From positions 1 through 50,706 of the forward strand of contig CAZBTJ010000024.1 of NCBI GenBank assembly GCA_964494325.1: 50,706 bases of DNA, written 5' to 3'. How positions within the stretch are numbered: the first letter of the stretch is position 1; each line of letters starts with the position of its first letter. The notes beneath the pieces were generated by a model, which did not search any database, was not told where the DNA came from, and worked only from the letters and a program-made list of their open reading frames with translations. This DNA comes from JAIPFM01 sp964494325. GTDB lineage: Bacteria > Planctomycetota > Phycisphaerae > Sedimentisphaerales > Anaerobacaceae. Shown one piece after another: positions 43,001-50,706 of the stretch. The position numbers and the translations under genes are program-made.

Positions 43001-43540
43001 TCATTTCGTGGGAACGAGTTTTTGGCACGGGTATTTTTTTGCGTCCACGGCCTCACCGCGAGCACGCAGGGACTGGGCGACATTGAGTCGGAAATCCTCG
43101 GGTACAGTCCTCAAGGCATGGCGGATCGCAGCGAGTGATGTCTTCCCCGGGATGCGTTCCAGCACCCTGCATGCATCTTCACGCAGGGTCTCATGCTTCA
43201 GCAATGCTGCGATCGCTTCGACTGATTCGGTACCAGCGATCTCCGAGAGCAGCCAAAGTATATCCCGGCAAAGGGCGATCGGTTGACTGTTACTGAGCAG
43301 ACCGAGCAATGCTCGGATGACAGCCGATTTGGCCTGTTGAACGCCAGGCATACCCACTGTGCGTACGATTTTCTCCAGCCCCCGTTTGGCCGCACGCCTG
43401 ACCTCCATGTCCTTGTCGACGTAAAGTCTTGCCAGAGGTTTGACAGCGGGTGCGCCAATGGGGCCAGCCTGCTGCCAGGCCGCTGTGCGTGTCTCCGGAT
43501 CGTTGCTCTGAATGTCCTTGACCAGTTTTTCGAGATTCAT
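43001..43540 (-). CDS. HEAT-repeat protein
   Basis: A protein of 179 residues with GAGGA before ATG 43540 and no signal peptide. It is made of five or so HEAT-type helix pairs: LVKDIQSNDPETRTAAWQQA, GAPAVKPLARLYVDKDMEVR, RAAKRGLEKIVRTVGMPGVQ, AVIRALLGLLSNSQPIALCR, DILWLLSEIAGTESVEAIAA, LLKHETLREDACRVLERIPG, SLAAIRHALRTVPEDFRLNV. Such solenoids bind other proteins. It precedes the Gfo/Idh/MocA gene by only 24 bases, a pairing often seen in PVC genomes, where the cytoplasmic HEAT protein may assist or regulate the oxidoreductase. That role is inferred. The HEAT periodicity is clear by eye. Confidence 0.85.
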   Translation of the reverse strand: MNLEKLVKDIQSNDPETRTAAWQQAGPIGAPAVKPLARLYVDKDMEVRRAAKRGLEKIVRTVGMPGVQQAKSAVIRALLGLLSNSQPIALCRDILWLLSEIAGTESVEAIAALLKHETLREDACRVLERIPGKTSLAAIRHALRTVPEDFRLNVAQSLRARGEAVDAKKYPCQKLVPTK

Positions 43541-43759
43541 AGTTTCTTCCTCTTTAACTGACAGGCGTTTTGATGATTTGATCTTGAGTGTGATTATACT
43601 CCTGCATAGAAAGGCAAATCAATGGGAAAACTGGTTAAAATCCGGTCGCAGATTCAGATTCGGGGTGCATTGGTTCTGAAGGGGTCGGTAACCGGAATCT
43701 GAACACGAATCGGGTTGCGCCCTCTGCAAAAGATGCATCCCTTCGGGTAGGCATTCATT

Positions 43760-46700
43760 CTATTTCTGTTTATCTTCTGCAGGCTTTTTTTTCTTCTTAA
43801 AGGCTTTGACCTCCTTTTGGCGATCCAGGTAGGTCTGCCCCTCCAAAATCCATGGGGGCGCCTCTTCTCCCTTGAGGTAATGGCCAAACCATTCCAGAAT
43901 CCGATAGTGGTAATCGACCTGGTTCGGCTTCTTGGCCAGTCCATGGTTCTCTCCCGGGTAAACCAGCATGACCATTGGTTTTTGAGCCAGCCGGGCGGCA
44001 TTGTACATTTCAATCCCCTGCTGCCAATCCACGGCACCGTCTTCATCCCCAAAGGCCACCAGAAGAGGCTTGTTCAAGTTTTCAATGTTGAAAATGGCGG
44101 AGTTGGCCATGTAGGTATCCACATCCTTCCAAAACGGCCGGTCCATCCTGCCCTGGCTTTCGTGAAAGATCCAGGCATCGGTCTGCCCACTATTCCAGTA
44201 GATGCTCATGGACATACTCATCATGTTCGTCAGAGGGGCGCCAGCCACCAAAGCGGCAAAGAGATCCGTTTGTGTCGACAAGAAGGCGGTTTGGTAGCCG
44301 CCCCAGGAATGCCCCACCAAGCCAATGCGCTTCGGATCCACCATGCCAGTCTGCAAAACGCGTTTAACCGCGGGAATGACACATTCTTTGGCAGAAAGAC
44401 CTGGGTTTTGTGCCCGGTAAACAATATCCGGTTGAAAGACGAAATAGCCCTCCGCCGAGAAAACCGCAGTATTGTAGGGACTCCGTTCTGAGGGCGTATA
44501 ATAAGAATGAACGGTTTGGGAGCGGGTTTCATAGATATAGACAATCATGGGATACTGTTTCCCCGGTTGATAGTTGGCCGGGTAGAACAAGGCGCCTTGA
44601 AGCGCCTTTCCATGGTCATTGGTATAGTCCACCAACTCGGAGTGGCCCCAGAAGAATTCGGATTGGAACGGGTTGGTCTTGGAAACCTGTCTCATCTTCC
44701 GGTGATCAAGATTTCCTACAAAGGCGTCCGGCGAATCATCAAAGTCCCCTTCCTGATACGCATACACATCGGCTTCTTTCGCCTTGACCAGGGAACCGAT
44801 GTTTTTATCCTTCCACACTAGGTTCTCTGGCAATTCTCCCCATTCCATTTTGGCATATCCGCTTTTTTTCGTTTTTTCACCATACATAGACAAATACAAG
44901 GGTTTGCCAAGATCAATGAACCTGTCTTCATCAGGATCAAAGATTACCCGGCGATATCGGATTTCATCTGTGGCGCCTTGGGTCAGGCATTCCACCTTGG
45001 ATCCATCTGTCGCAAAACGCCAAATATCGAAACGATCGTACAGAAAAAACTGTTTTCCATCTTTAGACCAACCGCCAATGCCATACGGCGCGGACTGGTC
45101 GGTCAGGGTATTTCGCTCCTTATTGATGAATGACGTGTCGACGTCTTCAGTTATATTGGCGGCCTCTTTGAGTTTTGTATCATAGAGCCAGAAATGATTC
45201 GCCAGAAGGTAAGGGATGTAACGACCACCCGGACTGGAACTGAAATGGTATTTTGTCTTTTCAAACGCCTTCCATCTCTTGCCGGAAACGGTGTTGATGA
45301 TATACCCATCAACGAGCGTGGGACCAAAGCGTTTTTCAGTCTCATAGGGCGTATTGTCCGTGCCCAGCGCCAATTTCTGCGCTTCGAGTAGAGCCACTTC
45401 TTCCGTGACTTCATTCCCCAGCTGCACAAAACGGTTTTCGGGAATAATCCAGGCAGCCAGAAAGTTCTTTTTGCGATCTCGGCTTTCCGTCTTCTTTTGA
45501 AGCGGGATGATTTCGATGTCCTTCGCATGCCAGACTTCAACACCGGCCGGATCCTTCAAGCTCTCTCTTAAAGATTTTGGCTTATCCTTTTTCTTGGCGT
45601 TCTTCTTCTCATGCTTGGCCTCAGCCTCGTCTCCTGAGTCTTCTTCTGCAATGCTCTCCGTTTCCTTATCCCGCGAGGAGTTTGAACCCGGCTCGGCCTC
45701 GGAGTCACTCTCAGGGTCCGACTCAGTCTCCGCCGTGGACTTTTCCGGTGGAGCTTCCTCTGTTGAACCGTCGACTTCGGGCTCGGGCTCTTCTGCCTCT
45801 TGGGATTCTGGCTCGGGGTCTTCCTCGGCTTCTTTTTCGTTTAGCTTCTTGGGTTTGACTTTCCATGCCTGGATGCCGAAGAAGACGCGCTTGCCATCAT
45901 CGGACCATTTCAAACCCTCAAAATCCACCACGCGGAATTCCGGGGGAAAGCCGTCGCGAGCCAGGTGATCAAACACCTTCCGCGAGGACTTCTTGTGATT
46001 CAATCGACGCCAGGTCAAAACCTGGCGCGTCGTATCCTCGTCCTCCTCATATTGCGTTTCCTTGAAGACTGCTAGATCGTCGGCATCCTTTCTCCAGGTG
46101 ACTGATTTATAGTCGGCCTGATCTGAATCCAGGGTCACGAGCTTTCTCTTTTGAGGGTCATAGAGTTGAACGCCATTGCCAGCTTGATCTTCGGCGTCAA
46201 CGACCATCGCCAGGAGGCTCACTTCATCGTTCCATCTAGCAGAGGCGATATTTCCAAAACCAGTATTGAGACCCTTGTTAAGATCTCGAACCATGATGTC
46301 TTTTCCCTTACTTTTTCGTCCCTTCAGAGGATACAACTGCATGACCAGGAATTTTCCATCTTCACTGAAAGAAAAAGACTGAATCTTCTCAAATTCCACA
46401 GTGTTGCCATCCACCAAACTGTGCAGCCCCAGCTTATATTGAATGGGCTTCTTTTCCTTTTCCAGTTTTTCCCGTTCATCAGGAGACCGGCCAATAGAGA
46501 AGGCGAGCCACTGAGAATCCGCCGAAAAAGCAGGATTAGAGGCATTCTCAAAAACTTCCTGGGCATCCGTAGCCAACATGTGCAAACGAATTTCATTTTT
46601 CCCATTGACTCGGCGAATGGGGCAAGCCAGCCATCGTCCATCATTGGCCAAACGTGTTCCTCTACCCAGGGATTCCCACTGACCATAGTCTGCGGGGCTC

Positions 46701-46861
46701 AATTTTCTGGGGGAAGTAGAATCCCGATGCCCCGAATCGCTCTGCTCAGCAGGCGCTTGGCTTTCTGTTGGCCTGCCCTCGACCTGTACCAAGAAAAGAA
46801 AAAAGCAGGTCAATGTGCCAGCGAGCAACATAGGTAAAGGTCTAAGCGAACTGAATTTCAT
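43760..46861 (-). CDS. secreted S9 prolyl-oligopeptidase-family peptidase with acidic insertion
   Basis: ATG 46861-46859 (GTGGAG upstream) gives 1,033 residues with a signal peptide (SLRPLPMLLAGTLTCFFLFL). An N-terminal WD/propeller-like region is followed by an alpha/beta-hydrolase peptidase domain. That domain has the nucleophile in IGLVGHSWGGYQTAF, an acid in VAFGDEDGAVDW and the histidine in VYPGENHGLAKKP. This is the S9 arrangement, an oligopeptidase or ester hydrolase. About 100 residues in the propeller (after VKPKKLNEKEAEED) are almost all Glu, Asp, Ser, Pro and Lys, an unusual insertion. The C-terminus is Lys-rich (EVKAFKKKKKPAEDKQK). It is expected in the periplasm. It stands alone on the minus strand, with divergent regulation shared with the ThuA gene possible. 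Confidence 0.9.
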   Translation of the reverse strand: MKFSSLRPLPMLLAGTLTCFFLFLVQVEGRPTESQAPAEQSDSGHRDSTSPRKLSPADYGQWESLGRGTRLANDGRWLACPIRRVNGKNEIRLHMLATDAQEVFENASNPAFSADSQWLAFSIGRSPDEREKLEKEKKPIQYKLGLHSLVDGNTVEFEKIQSFSFSEDGKFLVMQLYPLKGRKSKGKDIMVRDLNKGLNTGFGNIASARWNDEVSLLAMVVDAEDQAGNGVQLYDPQKRKLVTLDSDQADYKSVTWRKDADDLAVFKETQYEEDEDTTRQVLTWRRLNHKKSSRKVFDHLARDGFPPEFRVVDFEGLKWSDDGKRVFFGIQAWKVKPKKLNEKEAEEDPEPESQEAEEPEPEVDGSTEEAPPEKSTAETESDPESDSEAEPGSNSSRDKETESIAEEDSGDEAEAKHEKKNAKKKDKPKSLRESLKDPAGVEVWHAKDIEIIPLQKKTESRDRKKNFLAAWIIPENRFVQLGNEVTEEVALLEAQKLALGTDNTPYETEKRFGPTLVDGYIINTVSGKRWKAFEKTKYHFSSSPGGRYIPYLLANHFWLYDTKLKEAANITEDVDTSFINKERNTLTDQSAPYGIGGWSKDGKQFFLYDRFDIWRFATDGSKVECLTQGATDEIRYRRVIFDPDEDRFIDLGKPLYLSMYGEKTKKSGYAKMEWGELPENLVWKDKNIGSLVKAKEADVYAYQEGDFDDSPDAFVGNLDHRKMRQVSKTNPFQSEFFWGHSELVDYTNDHGKALQGALFYPANYQPGKQYPMIVYIYETRSQTVHSYYTPSERSPYNTAVFSAEGYFVFQPDIVYRAQNPGLSAKECVIPAVKRVLQTGMVDPKRIGLVGHSWGGYQTAFLSTQTDLFAALVAGAPLTNMMSMSMSIYWNSGQTDAWIFHESQGRMDRPFWKDVDTYMANSAIFNIENLNKPLLVAFGDEDGAVDWQQGIEMYNAARLAQKPMVMLVYPGENHGLAKKPNQVDYHYRILEWFGHYLKGEEAPPWILEGQTYLDRQKEVKAFKKKKKPAEDKQK

Positions 46862-47174
46862 AGCTATCTCCACATGAATAGTGCCGTTGCCAGCGGGTGA
46901 ATTCCGTGGCATTGGAATTTAACTACCTATGTTACCAAGAAGCTTTCGTCTCTGTCAAGATGGATCACAGGTGACCTTATTAGAGGGTCTGTGTCCAGTT
47001 CCCACGCTCGGCAGCAGAGCATTGAATCAGTCAAGCCAGAATTTTGACTTGACAGGCTTGGCTTTATAGATGAAAGATAATGGTTCAAGGTCCCTTTGAG
47101 CAGGGAAATACGCATTATTTGCACTGATCCAAAGAATGCGTTGGGTTAAGCACGTGAATTTGGGAGGATAGACC

Positions 47175-48185
47175 GTGAATAGATGGTTGTTTAGTTTAAT
47201 CGTGGGGTTGATAGGGGGCATTAGCCTTGTTCATGCAGAGATACCGTGGGTGGTTTATGAAGGATCTGACGGGCCTGGGACGGGTAAACATGTCGTCCTT
47301 GTTTCTGGGGATGAAGAATACCGTTCCGAAGAGGGATTGCCCCAGTTGGGAAAAATCCTCACCAAACATCACGGATTCAAATGTACGGTGCTGTTTGCGA
47401 TCAATCCACAAGACGGTACGATTGATCCGGACAACACCAAGAACATTCCAGGATTGCAGGCCCTTAGAACGGCTGACTTGATGATTATCGCCACGCGTTT
47501 TCGCGATCTCCCTGACGAGCAGATGAAATATGTGGCAGAATTTATCGATGCAGGTAAGCCGGTCATTGGCATGCGCGCGGCAGTCGTGGCCTTTCGACTC
47601 ACCAGCAAGACCTATGCGCGTTTTAGTTGTACTGGCGACATCTGGAAGGGCGGTTTTGGTCAACATATTCTCGGGCAAACCTGGAAGAGCCATCATGGCC
47701 AGCATGGGCGAGAGAGTACGCGCGGGGTGATTGTACCTGAGGCCAAGGGCCACCCAATCGTGCGCGCATGCGATAATATTTGGGGTCCTACGGATGTGTA
47801 TTCAGTGGCCATGCCCTTTTCAGAAGAAAACCGGGTGTTGGCATTGGGGCAGGTGCTGAAGGGGATGAACCCCAATGATGACCCTGTGGACGGGGCGAAG
47901 AATGATCCCATGATGCCGATGGCTTGGACACGAACCTATCACGGCAGCAAGAATCGCGTCGGTCGGATTTTTATGACGACCATGGGTGCGGCCACGGATT
48001 TGGAAAGTGAAGGGTTTCGTCGTATGCTCGTGAATGCTGTGTACTGGTGCGTGGGATTGGAAGATCAGATTCCAGCAAGAACCAAAGTCGACCTCGTGGG
48101 GAATTTCAATCCATTGCCCTTTGGCTTCAAAAAGTTCAAGCGGGGCGTTAAACCGTCGGACCATGCCATGAATCTATTAAGGTAG
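47175..48185 (+). CDS. secreted ThuA-domain protein
   Basis: A GTG start at 47175 is supported by GGGAGG (47162-47167) and a signal peptide (NRWLFSLIVGLIGGISLVHA). The product has 336 residues. The ThuA fold, related to class I glutamine amidotransferases, is seen in KHVVLVSGDEEYRSEEGLPQ, LGKILTKHHGFKCTVLFAIN, LQALRTADLMIIATRFRDLP, YVAEFIDAGKPVIGMRAAVV and GRIFMTTMGAATDLESEGFR. ThuA proteins are linked to trehalose and related disaccharide use, and exported forms are common in planctomycetes near sulfatases and DUF1080 proteins. The exact reaction is not established. It is convergent with the GH20 gene and divergent from the S9 peptidase gene. Confidence 0.9.
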   Translation: MNRWLFSLIVGLIGGISLVHAEIPWVVYEGSDGPGTGKHVVLVSGDEEYRSEEGLPQLGKILTKHHGFKCTVLFAINPQDGTIDPDNTKNIPGLQALRTADLMIIATRFRDLPDEQMKYVAEFIDAGKPVIGMRAAVVAFRLTSKTYARFSCTGDIWKGGFGQHILGQTWKSHHGQHGRESTRGVIVPEAKGHPIVRACDNIWGPTDVYSVAMPFSEENRVLALGQVLKGMNPNDDPVDGAKNDPMMPMAWTRTYHGSKNRVGRIFMTTMGAATDLESEGFRRMLVNAVYWCVGLEDQIPARTKVDLVGNFNPLPFGFKKFKRGVKPSDHAMNLLR

Positions 48186-48213
48186 AATGTGTTCTTGTCT
48201 CATCTTACCTGGA

Positions 48214-48245
48214 ATCCAATATAACAACTGAGAAGTTTATTGGAT
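48214..48245. terminator. possible bidirectional hairpin between convergent genes
   Basis: ATCCAATA (48214-48221) pairs exactly with TATTGGAT (48238-48245) around a 16-base loop, in the 70-base space between the ends of the ThuA and GH20 genes. It is AT-rich and lacks a strong T-run, so its strength as a terminator is doubtful. Confidence 0.25.
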
Positions 48246-48255
48246 GTACACGGCC

Positions 48256-49920
48256 TTACTGTATCTTCTTTTGTTCGGGCCATATGGGTTCCGGCGTTGA
48301 TGCGGGTGCAAATGGATTGAAATAGCCAATCTGCCAGACATCGTACCGCTGCAGGTGACTCTTCAGGCGCGTAGTATAACTCTCATACGACTTGTTTTCA
48401 ACGCGGGTCCAGGCCGCCTCTGCCAGGGCGGACAACCTTGGATAGGTCATATAGTCAAAACGTTCTACATTGTGCACACGTTCGGTCCAGAGGTTGGCCT
48501 GAATGCCCAGGATCTGCGACTGGCTTTGGGGACGTAAGGATTCAGGCTTCTCCGGATAGTCGTAAACACCTTTGAGATCGCAAAATCCCTTCCAGGTCCT
48601 GCCATATTTGTGCGTCTCATGCTGAATAAAGTCAAAATAACACGGTATGCGTGGGCACAGGACAATGTCAAACCCCTGTTCAATGGCCTTGGTGAGCTGT
48701 TCTGGCTTGTTGTGACGCCACCACATGACCAATGTGTTCTCTGGTTTGAGCCCTGCATCCACAACTTCATCCCAACCCAGGGTGGTTCGTCCCAAGTTTT
48801 CGATAACCTTCGCCATTCTGCGGTTAAAATAGGTTTCAACCTCATGCAGAGTCTCCAACGATTCTTGTTTCATCAAGGCCTGGACATGCCTGTCGTCTTT
48901 CCAGGTCTTGATGGCAAAGCTGACTTCGTCACCGCCAAAATGAATCCACGGACTTGGGAAGAGGTCAGCGGTTTCTCTAAGAATATCTGTCAAGTAATCA
49001 TAGGTTGCCTCCTTGCCGGGATTGAAAGTGAAATCAGGATGCTTTTCAGTGCCTCCGCCTGAATACTCGGGATACGCGCGGTTGGCAGCCGTGGCGTGGC
49101 CGGGCATGTCAATTTCCGGAACCACCACAATGTGACGTTGGCCGGCATACGCCAAAACCTCCTTGATCTCATTTTGAGAATAAAAACCACCTTTGTTGTC
49201 TGGGCTGGTCCAGTCTCCTTGACTGCCAAGACTGGTCAGTTTCGGATAGGTTTTGATCTCCAGCCTCCACCCCGGTGTATCCGTTAAATGCCAGTGGAAC
49301 CGATTCAATTTATAAAACGCCATGATATCCAGTGTTTTCTTGACCTGGGCTTTGCCGAAAAAATGCCGTGACTCGTCCAGCATAAATCCTCGCCAGCTAT
49401 ATCTGGGCACGTCCCGGATCTGGACACAAGGCAATGCATAGCTTGGTTCGGAACTTCCGTCCGTTTCACTGCTGGCAGGCAGCAACTGACGCACGGTCTG
49501 CACAGCGTAGAAGATACCGGCACTTGTGTTGGCGCTGATTTGTATCTTTTTGTTAGTAATGGAAAGCTCGTACCCTTCCTGGCCCAGGCCCTTGTCCTCT
49601 GTCTTATTTATTTCCAAAATCAAGTCAGCACGCCCTTTAGAATCACTCGTGACGTTTTTTTCTGGAACGTGAAGATATTTTGCCAGCAGCTGTGCCGTGT
49701 GCAGAAGCGTGTCATCTGTGCAGAGGATCTTGGTCTTTGGTCCAGCGCAAAACCGCCCTGGCTTTTGAACCAGTTGCTGAGGCTGGGGTATTAGCGAAAC
49801 CGTCTCAGACATTACCGGCTCAGGCACTACGGTACAGCTTGAAAGCATAAAAAGCAGGCAGGCAAGCACAATCCCAATTAAAGTATTTACTCTATGTGTG
49901 TTCATTCTGGTGTCTTTCAT
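48256..49920 (-). CDS. lipoprotein beta-N-acetylhexosaminidase, glycoside hydrolase family 20
   Basis: I use ATG 49920 (GTGGAACTAAGTGA upstream; 49905 is an alternative), giving 554 residues. A lipobox LLFMLSSC marks Cys29 as the lipid anchor. A GH20b N-terminal domain (SLIPQPQQLVQKPGRFCAGP to QTVRQLLP) precedes the barrel: RGFMLDESRHFFGKAQVKKT, LNRFHWHLTDTPGWRLEIKT, IVVVPEIDMPGHATAANRAY, and the catalytic pair Asp331-Glu332 in WIHFGGDEVSF. The later RTTLGWDEVVDAGLKPENTL and GIQANLWTERV are also typical. Family knowledge: it removes terminal GlcNAc or GalNAc by substrate-assisted catalysis, here anchored outside the cytoplasm. It points to amino-sugar glycans such as glycoproteins or chitin oligomers as further substrates. 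It is the last gene of the window. Confidence 0.95.
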   Translation of the reverse strand: MKDTRMNTHRVNTLIGIVLACLLFMLSSCTVVPEPVMSETVSLIPQPQQLVQKPGRFCAGPKTKILCTDDTLLHTAQLLAKYLHVPEKNVTSDSKGRADLILEINKTEDKGLGQEGYELSITNKKIQISANTSAGIFYAVQTVRQLLPASSETDGSSEPSYALPCVQIRDVPRYSWRGFMLDESRHFFGKAQVKKTLDIMAFYKLNRFHWHLTDTPGWRLEIKTYPKLTSLGSQGDWTSPDNKGGFYSQNEIKEVLAYAGQRHIVVVPEIDMPGHATAANRAYPEYSGGGTEKHPDFTFNPGKEATYDYLTDILRETADLFPSPWIHFGGDEVSFAIKTWKDDRHVQALMKQESLETLHEVETYFNRRMAKVIENLGRTTLGWDEVVDAGLKPENTLVMWWRHNKPEQLTKAIEQGFDIVLCPRIPCYFDFIQHETHKYGRTWKGFCDLKGVYDYPEKPESLRPQSQSQILGIQANLWTERVHNVERFDYMTYPRLSALAEAAWTRVENKSYESYTTRLKSHLQRYDVWQIGYFNPFAPASTPEPIWPEQKKIQ

Positions 49921-49958
49921 TTCACTTAGTTCCACGATACGATTTCCAGCTTGATATC

Positions 49959-50082
49959 AGGACTTTTGCAAAAAGCCCTGTGGTATACAGTTTTTCGTTT
50001 TCAGTTTTTAGTAAAACGCGTTTTTTATGCTGTAAACTACCTACTGAAAACTGAAAAATTGAAGTTTGCAAAACTTCAATTA
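49959..50082 (-). repeat. dispersed repeat family A, inverted copy
   Basis: Its complement matches 18507-18626 over about 120 bases, including the ends GGGCTTTTTGCAAAAGTCCT (exact) and GAAGTTTTGCAAACTTCAA-like. One end is a perfect palindrome: AATTGAAGTTT (50057-50067), three bases, AAACTTCAATT (50071-50081). The other end is CAGGACTTTT/AAAAGCCCTG with one mismatch. TTTTCAGTTTTTAGTA and TACTGAAAACTGAAAA inside can also pair, so the element folds into a long cruciform-like hairpin. Confidence 0.75.
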
Positions 50083-50099
50083 ATATCTTATATCGCCCG

Positions 50100-50215
50100 A
50101 ACGCGTTAAAAGCAACCCACAACCGGAGGCCGGAAGTCTGAAGTAAGAAAGCAGTGGCAATGGCGTGAGCGCTTTCGCCCTTCACGCGTTACACCATACA
50201 CGCACACTCCCCCAT
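50100..50215 (+). repeat. short copy of dispersed repeat family B
   Basis: GGAAGTCTGAAGTAAGAAAG, CAGTGGCAATGGCGTGAGC (50130-50171) followed by a pyrimidine-rich arm (CGCCCTTCACGCGTTACACC) resembles the B copies at 28807 and 33236, but lacks the central AAGCGGAAGGGCTGAGGG part. It may be a deletion form of the same element. Confidence 0.5.
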
Positions 50216-50290
50216 GGGATATTCAATTTGGGATGTCACCGAAAAGAACACAAAGAAATCAGCAACAATCACGAAAACCGAATAACTGCT

Positions 50291-50628
50291 TGTAACCACG
50301 AATTAAGCGAATTATGCGAATTAACCAATCCCAGCCAAACAATGTGATAAAGTGACCTGTCATCTCGAGGCACCGAGAGATCTATCAAATCAGCCCACGC
50401 AGTGGCTCCACAAACTAACAACCAGAAACGAGCAACAAACAACCTATTTCTTGCCACAGATTTCGCGGATGTCACGGATTTAAAACTAACAACGAAAAAC
50501 TAATAACGAAAAACTACCTGTAACCGCAAATTTAACGAATTATGCGAATTAACCAATCCCAACCAAACAATGTGACCTGTCATGCCGAAGGATTGAGGCA
50601 TCTATTCAACTGGCCCACGAAGTGGTTC
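50291..50628 (+). repeat. two further copies of dispersed repeat family C in tandem order
   Basis: Copy one (50291-50408) and copy two (50521-50628) both read, in order, GAATTATGCGAATTAACCAA, TCCCA-CCAAACAATGTGA and CCTGTCAT..GA.GCA...GAG, followed by GCCCACG-AGTGG. Their spacing is about 230 bases. Between them are simple runs of the type AACTAACAACGAAAAACTAA. No gene is supported anywhere in 49936-50706. Confidence 0.6.
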
Positions 50629-50706
50629 AAAGAAAGCTGAGAGCTACAATTTTTTTTGCCACAGATTTCACAGATGAACACAGATATTCGTTGTTCCAAC
50701 GAACTT

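Noticed and set aside
46151..46837. 228-codon plus-strand frame opposite the S9 peptidase
   Set aside because: Shadow frame; the minus strand has a continuous signal peptide and propeller-type coding.
47043..47070. TTGACTTGACA followed by TATAGAT in the region between the S9 and ThuA genes
   Set aside because: The -35-like box is good but the spacing to the -10-like box is 15 or fewer bases; left as unproven.

Overview
This looks like a chromosomal window from an uncultured or marine bacterium of the Planctomycetota/Verrucomicrobiota/Lentisphaerota (PVC) assemblage, most likely a planctomycete. I infer this from the gene families, not from a marker gene: three formylglycine-type sulfatases, DUF1080 and ThuA domains, a Tat-exported Gfo/Idh/MocA oxidoreductase, a GH172/DUF2961 protein, a sigma factor with a membrane anchor and a very long carboxypeptidase-regulatory-like tail, and a relic of a pseudopilin with the LWLDGH tail typical of these phyla. 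No rRNA, tRNA, CRISPR array, transposase or phage gene was seen.

Layout. (1) 1-1030: small cassette-like genes and relics, with an attC-like imperfect palindrome at 184-245. (2) 1212-6296: three secreted proteins (a propeller-like protein, an alpha-toroid lyase-like protein and an alpha/beta hydrolase). (3) 6350-9064: broken small genes around a secreted esterase fused to the front end of a DUF2721 gene. (4) 9099-9987: an orphan receiver and a CBS-pair protein. (5) 10194-18508: a tightly packed plus-strand run (propeller, sulfatase, SGNH esterase, DMT transporter, HExxH peptidase, GH172-like protein, sulfatase). (6) 18670-24196: small membrane protein, SGNH hydrolase, a chimeric sulfatase-EEP-DUF1080 protein, two dead genes and an FG-GAP protein. 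(7) 24221-28643: a TIM-barrel glycosidase-like protein (minus), a secreted esterase (plus), a hypothetical protein and a TPR protein (minus). (8) 29044-34066 (minus): the 1,323-residue sigma/membrane/Ig-like-repeat protein, bracketed by direct repeats, then a DUF2293 protein. (9) 34752-41624: PL11 rhamnogalacturonan lyase, a frameshifted Asp-box propeller, a right-handed beta-helix protein and two gene stumps. (10) 41642-46861 (minus): oxidoreductase, HEAT-repeat protein and an S9 peptidase with a very acidic insertion. (11) 47175-49920: ThuA protein and a convergent GH20 lipoprotein. (12) 49936-50706: dispersed repeats without genes.

How the genes fit together (inference): nearly all intact products carry export signals and act on complex, probably sulfated and esterified, plant or algal polysaccharides. 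Sulfatases remove sulfate, SGNH and alpha/beta hydrolases remove acyl groups, PL11, the beta-helix protein, GH20, GH172-like and TIM-barrel enzymes cut glycans, and the oxidoreductase and ThuA proteins handle modified sugars. No SusC/SusD pair or sugar transporter is present.

Two features stand out: the sigma factor with a large predicted extracytoplasmic tail, and the many gene stumps and repeats packed between intact catabolic genes (DUF2721, GAF, M15 peptidase, EEP, pseudopilin and transglutaminase fragments; three dispersed repeat families). The intergenic spaces therefore look like sites of repeated deletion and joining.
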